Positions 22,934 through 31,169 of a stretch of DNA of 33,313 nt are shown here, one piece after another. The stretch is taken from positions 1 through 33,313 of IMG/VR virus record IMGVR_UViG_3300042448_001390. One strand, given 5' to 3'. The position numbers and the translations under genes are program-made. Below the pieces are notes generated by a model. It was not told where the DNA came from. It did not search any database and was given only the letters and a program-made list of their open reading frames with translations. Positions within the stretch are counted from its first letter, which is position 1; every line of letters starts with the position of its first letter. Source of the stretch: a virus.

Positions 22934-25900
22934 ATGGCATGGGTCCCTCCTGAGCTGGAGCAGGCCAATCCCTCCAAGGAGGCACCTGCCGCACCGGCCC
23001 CATCCTCGGGATGGGTGCCACCTGAACTCTCCGCACCCAAGGAGGGTGCCGTCACCAATGCCCCGGCATGGGTCCCGCCTGAGCTGACGGCTCCATCAAC
23101 CCCGGCCACTGCGCCTGTCAGCATGGAGCAGTCGAATGCTCCGACGATCACCTTCACCCCCGCGACGCCCGCTCCTGCCCAGCCTGACACCACGGCAAGG
23201 GAGACAGGAAGTGTCGCCCCATCCAGCGCACCCCTCCCGGACAAGCAGTCGCCAGCGACAGGAAGTGTCGTTCCCGCACCTGCCGCGCCCTCTCAATGGG
23301 CACCGCCTGAGCTATCCGATCCTAGCTCCCAGCTCCCAGCGCCCGACTCTACGCTACCCGCTCCTAGCTCCCAACCAGCCGATCCCTCGATCACGGACTA
23401 TCTCTCCCGTGCCATCGACCGGGGACTGGCCCAGCAGGAGGCGGTCTCAGCCGTCGAGCAGCAGGACGCACCGCGTATCGCCTCGCTCCAGCAGAGGATC
23501 GAGCAGTCGTCCCCGTCGCCCGCCTATCAGAAGTTCTCCAATCCCGAGAACTCATGGGGCGACTCGGTCTCCTCCTTCATCGAGAATCCCCTCCTCATCA
23601 CCACGGAGCTGGTCGCCGAGGGGCTTTCCTCCTTTGTCCCCCAAGCCACCCAGACCATCCCGACCCGCATGGCCCAAGGCATCGCTCTCGGTGCGCCGGT
23701 CGGTGCCGCGATCGGTGCCCCTGTCGGTGGAGTCGGAGCACTGCCCGGTGCCGTCCAAGGAGGAATGACAGGAGCGCGGGCTGGCTTCATCGAGGGGATG
23801 GGAGAGACCAGCTATGCCCTGAACTACTCGGGCAAGATCCTCGAATCCCTGGCCAAGAGCGGCGTCGATCTCAAGAGTCCCGAGTCGATCACCAAAGCAT
23901 TCTCCACTCCCGAGGTGATGGCCTCGGCCAAGTCCTATGCCACCCGCTATGCTGTCCCGGCCGCCGCCTTCGACAGCTTCGCCGCCGGGATCGGTGGTCG
24001 TCTCTTCCGATTGCCCGCCAAGTCGATCATGGGCAAGGCCGCCCAAGGTGCCGGTGAAGTCGCCACCCAGACCGGTCTCGCCATGACCGGTCAGGCCACG
24101 GGGGAACTCGCCTCCTCCGGCACGATCACCCCTGCCAATATCACCGCAGCCGCCGTCGGGAACCTCGGTCCCGGCATGGCCAACATCGGAGCAGGATCAG
24201 CCTTCGAGCTAGGGACCCGCCGCATCACGGGCGGGGCAAACGGAGTCGAGAGTCGAGGGTCGAGAGTCGAGGGCCAGAATGCCCAAGCCGCAGCAGTCGA
24301 AGGCCAGCAGGGACTACCTCCTGATTCCCCATCACCTATCCCTCCGGCTCCTAGCTCTGCTTCCGTCCCGATTCCCGATTCCCCATCACCTATCCCCCCA
24401 ACTCCCCCAGCCCCCGGTGTGCGTGGGCTCGCTCGTTCCGTAGCCGCCGCTGAGAATGTCGCCCCTGAGATCAAGGCCGAAGTCGCCGCCTCGCCCCGCT
24501 CTCTCTATGAGGTGCAGACCGATGCCGCCGCAGTCACCCGTGCCAAGGCCGAAGTCGATGCGGTCGGGATCGACGCCGCCCTCACCCGCATCCTGGGAGA
24601 GCTGGCCTCCGGTCAGCAGGTCACCAAGGACACGATCACCACGGGATTCGAGCTGGCCGGTCGGCTCCAAGGTCTCGGCAGATTTGAAGATGGCAGCGCC
24701 CTGCTGCTTGCCCTCGGCGAGAAGCTGACCACCAGCGGTCAGGCCACTCAAGCCGCCTCTCTCCTGGCCCGCATGTCGCCGCAAGGGATCGAGATCCATG
24801 CCCAGACGATCATCCGCAAGGTGGCCGCTGGCGATCCCCGCCTAGCCGCCGCCCTCGCTGAGATCCAAGACCTCCGCCAGCAACTCCTCGAAGCCCGCCA
24901 GCAATCCGGAACGGAAGCTGTCCTGGGGGCGAATGTCAAACCCGGTACCCGCTCAGTGGATGGGAAGCCTCAGTCCCTGCAAGCCTTCCTAGAAGAGAGC
25001 CTGCTCTCCAATCCGAAGAACCTCTGGGCCAAATACAAGACCAGTATCGCCAAGAGTCTGCTCTCGGAGATGGTGGCAAATGATCCCAATACCAAGGCCG
25101 CACTCGATCTCTTCTCCGGTCGTCTCCTCTCGCGGATGAAGCAACAGCTTCCCGAGAACTTGAAGAAGAAGGCAGCTTCCCCCTCCGGTCTCTCTCCCGA
25201 GGAAGCCATCGGTGAACTCCTCCGCAATCAGGAGAAGTACCGCGAGGCATGGCGCGATGCCCGCGAGTATGCCCGCGAGCAGCTCAAGGACAACCCCGCC
25301 GAACTGGCCCGCCTCTCGGAGTATCTCGATCAGGTGATACCGCCGGAGTCGCGCTCCCCCATCGAAGCCTACAGTCCGAAGATGCTGCGCGATGCGATGA
25401 AGAGCATCCGGGAGTCGCTGAATCTCGACATGCGCTCCATCCTGGTCGGATCGGAAGGCGACAAGCAGAAGGCCCGGCTCCAGATCGCAAGCCTCCTGAT
25501 CGAGCGTGCCGGTCTCACCAATGGAGATGCGGAAGTGGCTGCCGCCGCGATCAGCAGGGAGTTCACTGCTGCGATGTCCCGCGAGCGTGACAAGATGCTC
25601 CGTGTCCGCCGCGATGCCGCCCGTCCGGAACTCAAGACCAAGTTTCAGAAGCTCGTGGAGCTGAATAATGCCGGTGCTCTCTCCGATACCGCCGCCACCG
25701 AGGGTGTCGCCAAGATCCTTGGGGCTCCCATCTGGACCCGTGCCAACAGTCTCAAGGCACAGTCCCTGATCGCCGACTACCAGAAGGCCAAGTCGCTCGG
25801 CATGGAGGAAGTCGCCATGGTGAAGGCTGCCGAAGTCTCCGACCTCGTCCATGAGTCGGTCACTCCCTCGGTCTGGACGAAGTCCCGCGCCGCCGCGAAC

Positions 25901-27841
25901 ATGGCAATGCTCCTCAATACCCTGACCATTATCAAGAATGTCGGGGGAAACCTGATCCTATGGGCTCCGGAGCGTGTCGCCGATGCGGTGACGGCCTATG
26001 TCGCCGATCCCTTAGTCTCCCGCGTGACCGGCTCAGAGCGGACGGTGAACTCGGTCGAGATGGCCGAGCGCATCAAGGGGCTGGCCCAGCCGGCCGTCGA
26101 TGTGATGCAGGGGTACTCCTTTGCCCGGCAGAAGGGGCTCTCTCCCAAGTCCTCGATGGCCGAGGGGGTGAAGACGCTCGTCACCCTGGGACGTCTCACT
26201 GCTCAGAATAAATTCGAGATCGGTCAGATCAATGCGGCGACGGGTCAGTCGGTCTTCTCCTCTCCGGTAATGAGACTCCTGGAGAATACTCTCTCGGTCG
26301 CCCTCTCGGGTGCCGACAGGGCCTTCTACTCTTCGCAATTCAAGGGCTCCATCGCCCAGCAACTCTCCGCTGCCAAGTCACGCGGCGAGTCCCATGTCGG
26401 CCCGACCTCGGAGATGCTGGAGCGTGCCTCGATGGAGGCCGCCCGCGCCATCTATCAGGACCCGAACTTCCTCTCCACCGGCATGGCCAAGGTCCGTGAG
26501 GCGATGAACTGGATGACGACCCTCGGGAAGTCCAAGGAGTTCGGCCTCGGCATGGCCATCGCTCCCTTCGCCCAGGTGCCCGGCTCGATCCTGCTCCGTG
26601 GGGTGGAGTGGAGTCCCATCGGATTCCTCAATGCGGCATGGGAAGGGCTCGGTCCGGTGCTGACAAGCAAGGAGTTCGACCAGAAGAAGTTCTCGGAGGC
26701 ATTCACCCGTGCCACCCTCGGCACCGCCGGGCTCTCCGGTACGGGGGCATGGCTCGCCGGTCTCGGGATCGTCACGGCCATGCGCGAGGATGGCGATGAT
26801 CTGGAGAAGCTGAGGCGATCAAGTGGGTTCGGCAGCTACCGGATCAATACCACCGCCCTGAAGCGCCTCCTGATGTCGGGGAATATCTGGACTCCCCAGC
26901 CTCCCCTCGATGGGGATGTGATCGTCTCCTATGACTGGGCTCAACCGCTGGCCCTGCCCCTCGCCATGGGTGCCCAGTGGGTCCATGAGCGGGACAAGAC
27001 CCGTCTGGAACGCCTGAAGGGCAAGCCTGCGGTCTTCGCCGGGAATGTGGCCGCCACTCTGGCAGGGAGTGTGAAGACGCTGGAATCCCAGCCGATGCTC
27101 TCGGGGCTGGTCCGCTTCATGGGGGCGGCTGGCAACCAAGGGCTCGGCCCCGCCCTCGCCGACTCCGCCGCCTCGGTGCCCGGCATGTATGTCCCGACGG
27201 CGATCAAGCAGGTCAATAAGCTCATGGACAACTATGTCCGCGAGGCCCGAGCCGGTGGCCCCATCGTCCAGAATCTCAACCAGATCGAGAGTCAGATCCC
27301 GTGGCTGGCTCAGAGATTCCCCATTCGGTACGATGCCTTCGGCCAGGCGATGGAGCGCTACTCCTACGGGGGCAATAGCTTCTTCAACGTGATGCTGAAT
27401 CCGGCATTCGTCTCCCAGTTCAAGTCCTCTCCCGCCCTGCGCGAGATGGAGTCGGTCTTCTCCTACACGGGGAATCCCAAGGTGGTCCCCAATCAGCTCC
27501 GCCCGAAGCTCACCCTGCGCGGCCAGCAACTCGACCTGACCAATGAGCAGCTCTCGGCCTACCAGCAGGATGTCGGATCCCTCATCTTCACGGGATACAC
27601 CCGCCTCGCCATGAGTCCGAAATTCGCAGCGGGTCCGGCAGATGCCAAGGCCAGCGCCATGATCGCGGTCTCCAATGCCGCCGCCGAGATCGGCAAGCTG
27701 CGCCTCATGGCCCGCAACCGTGACCTCGTCTCGACATGGCGCGATCAGGCCATGTCCGCCCGCGATGCCCGGCAGGCCGGACCCGTCTCTCCCACGGCCC
27801 CCGCTCCACCCGTGGCGACGCAGGTAGCCTCTCCACGATAG
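22934..27841 (+). CDS. Giant inner-virion protein (1635 aa)
   Basis: This is the largest protein in the window, ending the plus-strand block. It has a Pro/Ala-rich N-terminal part carrying four AWVPPEL/GWVPPEL/QWAPPEL motifs (about residues 2, 26, 45, 121), a Gly/Ala hydrophobic stretch (APVGAAIGAPVGGVGALPGA, about 250-270), long helical regions and hydrophobic segments near the C-terminal half (for example VPGSILLRGVEWSPIG). No lytic transglycosylase or protease motif was seen. Size and position fit an inner-core or ejection protein like T7 gp16. Residues about 435-490 are encoded by GTCGAGG and CCCATCACC arrays in frame (repeat-derived linker). Confidence 0.75.
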   Translation: MAWVPPELEQANPSKEAPAAPAPSSGWVPPELSAPKEGAVTNAPAWVPPELTAPSTPATAPVSMEQSNAPTITFTPATPAPAQPDTTARETGSVAPSSAPLPDKQSPATGSVVPAPAAPSQWAPPELSDPSSQLPAPDSTLPAPSSQPADPSITDYLSRAIDRGLAQQEAVSAVEQQDAPRIASLQQRIEQSSPSPAYQKFSNPENSWGDSVSSFIENPLLITTELVAEGLSSFVPQATQTIPTRMAQGIALGAPVGAAIGAPVGGVGALPGAVQGGMTGARAGFIEGMGETSYALNYSGKILESLAKSGVDLKSPESITKAFSTPEVMASAKSYATRYAVPAAAFDSFAAGIGGRLFRLPAKSIMGKAAQGAGEVATQTGLAMTGQATGELASSGTITPANITAAAVGNLGPGMANIGAGSAFELGTRRITGGANGVESRGSRVEGQNAQAAAVEGQQGLPPDSPSPIPPAPSSASVPIPDSPSPIPPTPPAPGVRGLARSVAAAENVAPEIKAEVAASPRSLYEVQTDAAAVTRAKAEVDAVGIDAALTRILGELASGQQVTKDTITTGFELAGRLQGLGRFEDGSALLLALGEKLTTSGQATQAASLLARMSPQGIEIHAQTIIRKVAAGDPRLAAALAEIQDLRQQLLEARQQSGTEAVLGANVKPGTRSVDGKPQSLQAFLEESLLSNPKNLWAKYKTSIAKSLLSEMVANDPNTKAALDLFSGRLLSRMKQQLPENLKKKAASPSGLSPEEAIGELLRNQEKYREAWRDAREYAREQLKDNPAELARLSEYLDQVIPPESRSPIEAYSPKMLRDAMKSIRESLNLDMRSILVGSEGDKQKARLQIASLLIERAGLTNGDAEVAAAAISREFTAAMSRERDKMLRVRRDAARPELKTKFQKLVELNNAGALSDTAATEGVAKILGAPIWTRANSLKAQSLIADYQKAKSLGMEEVAMVKAAEVSDLVHESVTPSVWTKSRAAANMAMLLNTLTIIKNVGGNLILWAPERVADAVTAYVADPLVSRVTGSERTVNSVEMAERIKGLAQPAVDVMQGYSFARQKGLSPKSSMAEGVKTLVTLGRLTAQNKFEIGQINAATGQSVFSSPVMRLLENTLSVALSGADRAFYSSQFKGSIAQQLSAAKSRGESHVGPTSEMLERASMEAARAIYQDPNFLSTGMAKVREAMNWMTTLGKSKEFGLGMAIAPFAQVPGSILLRGVEWSPIGFLNAAWEGLGPVLTSKEFDQKKFSEAFTRATLGTAGLSGTGAWLAGLGIVTAMREDGDDLEKLRRSSGFGSYRINTTALKRLLMSGNIWTPQPPLDGDVIVSYDWAQPLALPLAMGAQWVHERDKTRLERLKGKPAVFAGNVAATLAGSVKTLESQPMLSGLVRFMGAAGNQGLGPALADSAASVPGMYVPTAIKQVNKLMDNYVREARAGGPIVQNLNQIESQIPWLAQRFPIRYDAFGQAMERYSYGGNSFFNVMLNPAFVSQFKSSPALREMESVFSYTGNPKVVPNQLRPKLTLRGQQLDLTNEQLSAYQQDVGSLIFTGYTRLAMSPKFAAGPADAKASAMIAVSNAAAEIGKLRLMARNRDLVSTWRDQAMSARDARQAGPVSPTAPAPPVATQVASPR
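24243..24398 (+). repeat. GTCGAGG and CCCATCACC arrays inside the giant gene
   Basis: Words GAGTCGAGAGTCGAGGGTCG (24244-24263) and AGAGTCGAGGGCCAG, then two copies of GATTCCCCATCACCTATCCC around a TCCTAGCTCTGC word (24323-24397), encode about 50 in-frame residues including VESRGSRVEG and SPSPIPPAPSSASVPIPDSP. Confidence 0.9.
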
Positions 27842-27855
27842 TCGCTCCACGATAG

Positions 27856-27914
27856 CCTAGCGCTGGAGCTAGGGGTATCTACCAATCTTCTACTAAAACG
27901 TTTACAATTAGTAG
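27856..27914. terminator. Convergent terminator region
   Basis: CCTAGC/GCTAGG (27856-27873, 6-nt loop) is followed by a second hairpin CTACTAA/TTAGTAG (27890-27914, 11-nt loop) lying directly between the plus-strand giant gene and the minus-strand secreted protein. No long T run, so it may work bidirectionally at partial strength. An 11-nt word CTCCACGATAG is tandemly repeated just before the stop. Confidence 0.6.
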
Positions 27915-28214
27915 TTACCGCTGGCGGTTCCGCTGGCCAGCGGGAGGGTTCGCAGTCGGGACGATGAAGGTCACGTCGCCTATCTTCTGGATGTAGGTGG
28001 GGCCTCGATCCTTGTAGATGACGCCCGAACCCTTCCCGTCTCCGACGACAAAGGCATTCCTCCCATTGTCATTGATCTGCTGGACGCCGCCGGTGCTCTG
28101 TCCACCGACGATGGTGGCGATCCCGACGTCCTCCAAATCGCAGTCCTGGGCTGCACAATTCATTGCAGAAACTGCAAGGATCAGGGTGGCTAGTATGGTG
28201 GTGGTTGTCTTCAT
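27915..28214 (-). CDS. Secreted small protein with signal peptide
   Basis: The 99-aa product begins KTTTTILATLILAVSAMNCA, an N-terminal signal sequence with Ala-rich cleavage region, then a short acidic part and NDNGRNAFVVGDGKGSGVIY. It probably acts outside the cytoplasm of the lysogen or is released at lysis; its function is unknown. The start overlaps the integrase stop (ATGA), so the two are coupled. The leader lies in the integrase's Thr/Pro C-terminal codons. Confidence 0.65.
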   Translation of the reverse strand: MKTTTTILATLILAVSAMNCAAQDCDLEDVGIATIVGGQSTGGVQQINDNGRNAFVVGDGKGSGVIYKDRGPTYIQKIGDVTFIVPTANPPAGQRNRQR

Positions 28215-29482
28215 GGGGTGGGTGTGGTTGGTGGTGGTGTGGTGGCTGGTGGTGTGGTTGCTGGTAGTCCGTAGATATTCAGGAGATCGCTCGGCTTGGC
28301 GCTCCGTACTCCCTTCAATTCCTTGGCATAGTATTTCGTGACGGTGACAACGGATGCGTGCCGGAGGGTATCCCTGGCGGCGTCGGATCCATGAACCGTG
28401 TAGATGAGTGAACCAGCCCAGCGCCTCAGCTCATAGGCGATCTTTCTACGACCTTTGATTAGATCGCGCATGGCGTCGTTGATCCCCCGTTCGCAGATCT
28501 CAAAGCGCTCGGTCTTGTTCTTGGCCGGGACGATATGGGTGCAGGTGTTGCAGGGAATCGGCTCTCCTTTCTTGTCCATGATGATCTCATGGGTGCAGGT
28601 GGACGGCTTGAAGGTCTGGAGGTGCTGCCACAGGTCATCGCCGATCTCGACGGGTGCCGGGATGGCCTCGGCGTACTGGCCGACGACGCGGAGGTAGCGC
28701 TTGCTCACCGGCTTGCCATCTTCATACTCAACTCCCTCGCTGATGTCGCTCCACTTGGCCCGCGCCACTTCGTTGTTACGCAGCGCCAGCCTGGACATGA
28801 ACACGTAGACGATCCAAAGAGGGGACCGGGCTTTCAGTAGCTCATTGCCTTTGTTTTCTAGTGCCATCACTTCCTCCCTGGTGAATGGGATGAATCCCGC
28901 TTCACGATCGCCCTTAAAGTCTCGCTTGGCCCGGAAGCCGTCGAGGTTCGGGAGGATGAGGCCCTTGTAAAGTGACATGACCTTCGGGCTGATGATGCAC
29001 CGTGCCTGAGTAAGGCTGGCATGGATACTATGGTCGGGTCGTCCTTTCGCCCGCTCCTTCCCGATGTAGCTGTCGAGGGTCTCCTCAGTGAGGATCGAGG
29101 AGGCGAGCACCCGTGGGTCATCCTTGCCTGTGACGACTCGCAGGAGGGTCTCCATGGCGGCAATGTAGTTATTCCTGGTGGCGGGCGCGATGTCTCGCTC
29201 GGCTGCCATGTAGCGGTCTAGAATCTCGCCTACGGTGGCGAGCCCAGCAGTCGAGGCCGTCACGGGTTTCTTGGGCTCTTTCTTCCAGTCGTTCTTCTCC
29301 AGCCGGTCGAGCTCCACCTTGGCCTGCTTGACGGCCTGATCCTTCAGGGTGGTCCCGAGGGTCTTCCAGATTGCCCGGCCATCCTTTCGGAGGCGGAGAT
29401 AGAGATTGTCCCCCCGCCTCCAAAGCGTGTAGCTTTTGCCCCGGTGAATAACGACGATCTCGGATCTCTCTGCGGTGCTCAT
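28211..29482 (-). CDS. int: Tyrosine-family site-specific integrase
   Basis: The 423-aa recombinase should integrate and excise the phage at the att site just upstream. The box I Arg is in ALRNNEVARAKW (about 233), the box II region reads ELRRWAG with a Tyr in place of the usual His (about 352-358), and the last part LRHASVVTVTKYYAKE (about 370-385) holds the box II His and the Tyr nucleophile. A Cys/His cluster (CTHEI..., CNTCTH, FEIC; about 294-327) inserted in the catalytic domain could bind zinc and is unusual. The C-terminal PATTPPATTPPPTTPTP is Thr/Pro-rich and made of the A/C-rich leader of the next gene. Core-binding and N-terminal arm regions are present, so it looks intact. Confidence 0.9.
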   Translation of the reverse strand: MSTAERSEIVVIHRGKSYTLWRRGDNLYLRLRKDGRAIWKTLGTTLKDQAVKQAKVELDRLEKNDWKKEPKKPVTASTAGLATVGEILDRYMAAERDIAPATRNNYIAAMETLLRVVTGKDDPRVLASSILTEETLDSYIGKERAKGRPDHSIHASLTQARCIISPKVMSLYKGLILPNLDGFRAKRDFKGDREAGFIPFTREEVMALENKGNELLKARSPLWIVYVFMSRLALRNNEVARAKWSDISEGVEYEDGKPVSKRYLRVVGQYAEAIPAPVEIGDDLWQHLQTFKPSTCTHEIIMDKKGEPIPCNTCTHIVPAKNKTERFEICERGINDAMRDLIKGRRKIAYELRRWAGSLIYTVHGSDAARDTLRHASVVTVTKYYAKELKGVRSAKPSDLLNIYGLPATTPPATTPPPTTPTP

Positions 29483-29495
29483 GGTAATAGTTCCT

Positions 29496-29720
29496 TGCTA
29501 CGCCCCAACCTGCTACACGTTCTGCTACACGTCAAGCAGGTTAAGAATAGTGGAGTCTGGTGGGTTCTAGTGGGAACGGTTTGTAGCATCGGACAGAGAG
29601 AAATGAGGGAATTGTCAACCTTCACAGAGTAACGCCGCTTTAGCTCAGTCGGTAGAGCATCTCATTCGTAATCATCTTTCTCTCTCTTTCGGCGGTCTCG
29701 TGCTACGCGGTATGCTACAC
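29496..29720. other. Phage attachment site (attP) with arm-type repeats
   Basis: A 39-nt 5'-half tRNA-Thr core (29634-29672) lies between two groups of a repeated octamer: TGCTACGC (29496), TGCTACAC (29511 and 29523) on the left, and TGCTACGC (29701), TGCTACAC (29713) on the right; an inverted TGTAGCA is at 29582. The 12-nt spacing recurs on both sides. This is the arrangement expected of integrase arm sites flanking a core. Phage genes lie on both sides, so this is attP rather than attL or attR. Confidence 0.75.
29634..29672 (+). pseudogene. 5' half of tRNA-Thr (CGU), att core
   Basis: GCCGCTTTAGCTCAGTCGGT followed by AGAGCATCTCATTCGTAAT matches the acceptor, D-arm and anticodon loop (CGT) of a bacterial tRNA-Thr. 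It stops after the anticodon loop; the 3' half does not follow. It is not a functional tRNA but fits an integration core in the anticodon region of a host tRNA gene. Confidence 0.8.
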
Positions 29721-29747
29721 TTTGGCGAGGCTGGCGGCGCAGGTAGT

Positions 29748-29942
29748 TTATTCCCGTGGTGGGTGCGTCGGTAGTCCTGTGTCGCCGGGTTTCTGGGGCT
29801 GGCTGAAGACGGTGATGTCGGGGTTTGCTCGCTGCATCCTGGTCAGTGCCCGGATGACCATGACGACGAATCCCGGTGGGTGCTTGGCGAGCAGGTCACG
29901 GATGACCTGCTGCGCGGTGGCCCTGGCGTCCTGGTGGCTCAT
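29748..29942 (-). CDS. Small phage protein, unknown function (64 aa)
   Basis: This 64-aa product (SHQDARATAQQVIRDLLAKH then VVMVIRALTRMQRANPDITV) has one possible helix-turn-helix-like segment and a Pro-rich tail. It is the first gene after the att site on this side, where an excisionase could be expected, but I see no clear Xis motif. Its start is 1 nt from the stop of the next gene (TAATG), so they are coupled. Confidence 0.45.
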   Translation of the reverse strand: MSHQDARATAQQVIRDLLAKHPPGFVVMVIRALTRMQRANPDITVFSQPQKPGDTGLPTHPPRE

Positions 29943-30649
29943 TAGAATCGGCTTTCGCAGGCGATCATCTCCGCGAGGGAGGCGGGCTTGACTCCGGCCG
30001 GGACTGAGTAGGCGATCCCTCCGTCTTCGGTCTCGGTGGCCTCGAGGTCGTCCGTCCGGTAGAATTCCGACGTTTCGTCAATGTAGGTGTAATTATCGAC
30101 GAATGCCTGCCGATCGAATGTGCTCCTAATGTGAGTGACTGCGGCAGCACGGTCGCTGAACGCGTACCACTCATTGCTGGCCGATGATCCCATGGTGGCA
30201 GATTCCAGGATAATCTCAGACTCTGGCGAATCGTGGATAATGTCCCACCAATCGGGGGCGCTCGCCCCGCGATGGTAGTTTGATCCATGGCTTGCGATGA
30301 GGTCCAATCCTCCCAGCAAATCAGACAAGAACTTGATCTGCTCATCCACGCCCATCTCCATGTCTCCGCCAGAATGCCACTGAGTCATCTCCTGTAACGC
30401 CGCACCGGCCTCATTGGGGTGGTTGGCTTTTAGGTCGGAGACTAGGCCGTCCCTCTCTTCCATCTTGTCGATCATGTCAATCCACCAGGAGATGGTGGAT
30501 TGATCGGCTGTCGCGTCGTAGTCGGAGTTGCCAGTGACGCGGTTGATGTTGGTGTCGTCTGCCGAGAGATCGGCCATCTGGTCGCCCGATCCGGCTGGGT
30601 CGTAGGTCAGGATCTCAGTCTCGTTGCTGTCGGTGTTCAGGATTCTCAT
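29942..30649 (-). CDS. Acidic accessory protein, unknown function (235 aa)
   Basis: The 235-aa product is acidic, beginning MRILNTDSNETEILTYDPAG, with WWIDMIDKMEERDGLVSDLK and a central RGASAPDWWDIIHDSPESEI. No catalytic motif or homologous family comes to mind. It is among the longest genes of the minus-strand accessory block and its leader is A/C-rich (CCACCACAACCACCCACACCC in pieces). Being downstream of int and in the usual early/accessory place, it could be a host-interaction or anti-defence protein, but that is only positional inference. Confidence 0.55.
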   Translation of the reverse strand: MRILNTDSNETEILTYDPAGSGDQMADLSADDTNINRVTGNSDYDATADQSTISWWIDMIDKMEERDGLVSDLKANHPNEAGAALQEMTQWHSGGDMEMGVDEQIKFLSDLLGGLDLIASHGSNYHRGASAPDWWDIIHDSPESEIILESATMGSSASNEWYAFSDRAAAVTHIRSTFDRQAFVDNYTYIDETSEFYRTDDLEATETEDGGIAYSVPAGVKPASLAEMIACESRF

Positions 30650-30670
30650 GGGTGTGGGTGGTTGTGGTGG

Positions 30671-30946
30671 TTAGGCTTTAATTCCGGCCACTAGGTTCTT
30701 GTATTCGGTGACGCTGGCGAGGTCGTCGCGGAACTCCTCGAAGAGGGCTTCGGTGAACTCGCTCGTGAATCCGTCCTCGTCGGTAGTCATGTCGAGTTCT
30801 CCGGAAATGAGAACGTCGCCCTCTGAATTGCACAGTCTAAAGGGCGTGAATCGGATGCCGTTCGAGGTCTGGTAGTCGAGGGAGACGCCCCCCTGTGTGG
30901 TTTCTATGAGGTCAAGGAGCTGTTGGCGGGTGTATTCAGTTTTCAT
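30671..30946 (-). CDS. Small acidic protein, unknown function (91 aa)
   Basis: This 91-aa product (KTEYTRQQLLDLIETTQGGV, then FRLCNSEGDVLISGELDMTT and a Glu/Phe-rich FTEALFEEF) is acidic and has an Asp/Glu-rich end. No family recognised. It sits in the A/C-leader string of small genes; the leader reads CACACACCCATACCG before the ATG. Real by spacing and codon pattern. Confidence 0.55.
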   Translation of the reverse strand: MKTEYTRQQLLDLIETTQGGVSLDYQTSNGIRFTPFRLCNSEGDVLISGELDMTTDEDGFTSEFTEALFEEFRDDLASVTEYKNLVAGIKA

Positions 30947-30995
30947 CGGTATGGGTGTGTGTTGTGGTTAGTGTGGTGCGTTGTTGTGGTGTTGT

Positions 30996-31169
30996 CTAGT
31001 TTCTGAAGGGGTTGGGGAGTTGGAGGGATCCGTTTCCGGACCAGTGCCAGCGGTTGTTTAAGATGGCGATCCAGGCGCGGCAGGTGCTTTGCTTTGGTTC
31101 CTGTTTGGTGGCCGCGAGGCGGCGCAAGTAGTCCCGGCGTGCCAGGTCTTTGACTCGGCGGAGGTTCAT
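30996..31169 (-). CDS. Small Arg/Trp-rich protein (57 aa)
   Basis: Reading the minus strand from ATG at 31169 (overlapping the stop of the gene at 31166 as ATGA) gives a 57-aa protein starting NLRRVKDLARRDYLRRLAAT and ending RWHWSGNGSLQLPNPFRN. The longer open frame over the same bases (30943-31218) is rejected because it ignores this coupled start and is Pro/Thr-biased. The protein is basic with a Trp-rich C-terminal part, as in small nucleic-acid-binding proteins, but no family is evident. Confidence 0.6.
   Translation of the reverse strand: MNLRRVKDLARRDYLRRLAATKQEPKQSTCRAWIAILNNRWHWSGNGSLQLPNPFRN

Noticed and set aside
23203-23270. GACAGGAAGTGTCG repeated twice as an operator
   Set aside because: Both copies are inside the Pro-rich coding region of the giant gene, encode similar residues (TGSV), and have no link to a start; more likely a coding duplication.
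26819-27850. Minus-strand frame of 343 codons opposite the giant gene
   Set aside because: Shadow; its start would lie in the terminator region and composition is antisense-like.
29634-29720. Functional tRNA-Thr gene
   Set aside because: Only the 5' half to the anticodon loop is present; the anticodon 3' stem, T arm and acceptor 3' strand are missing.
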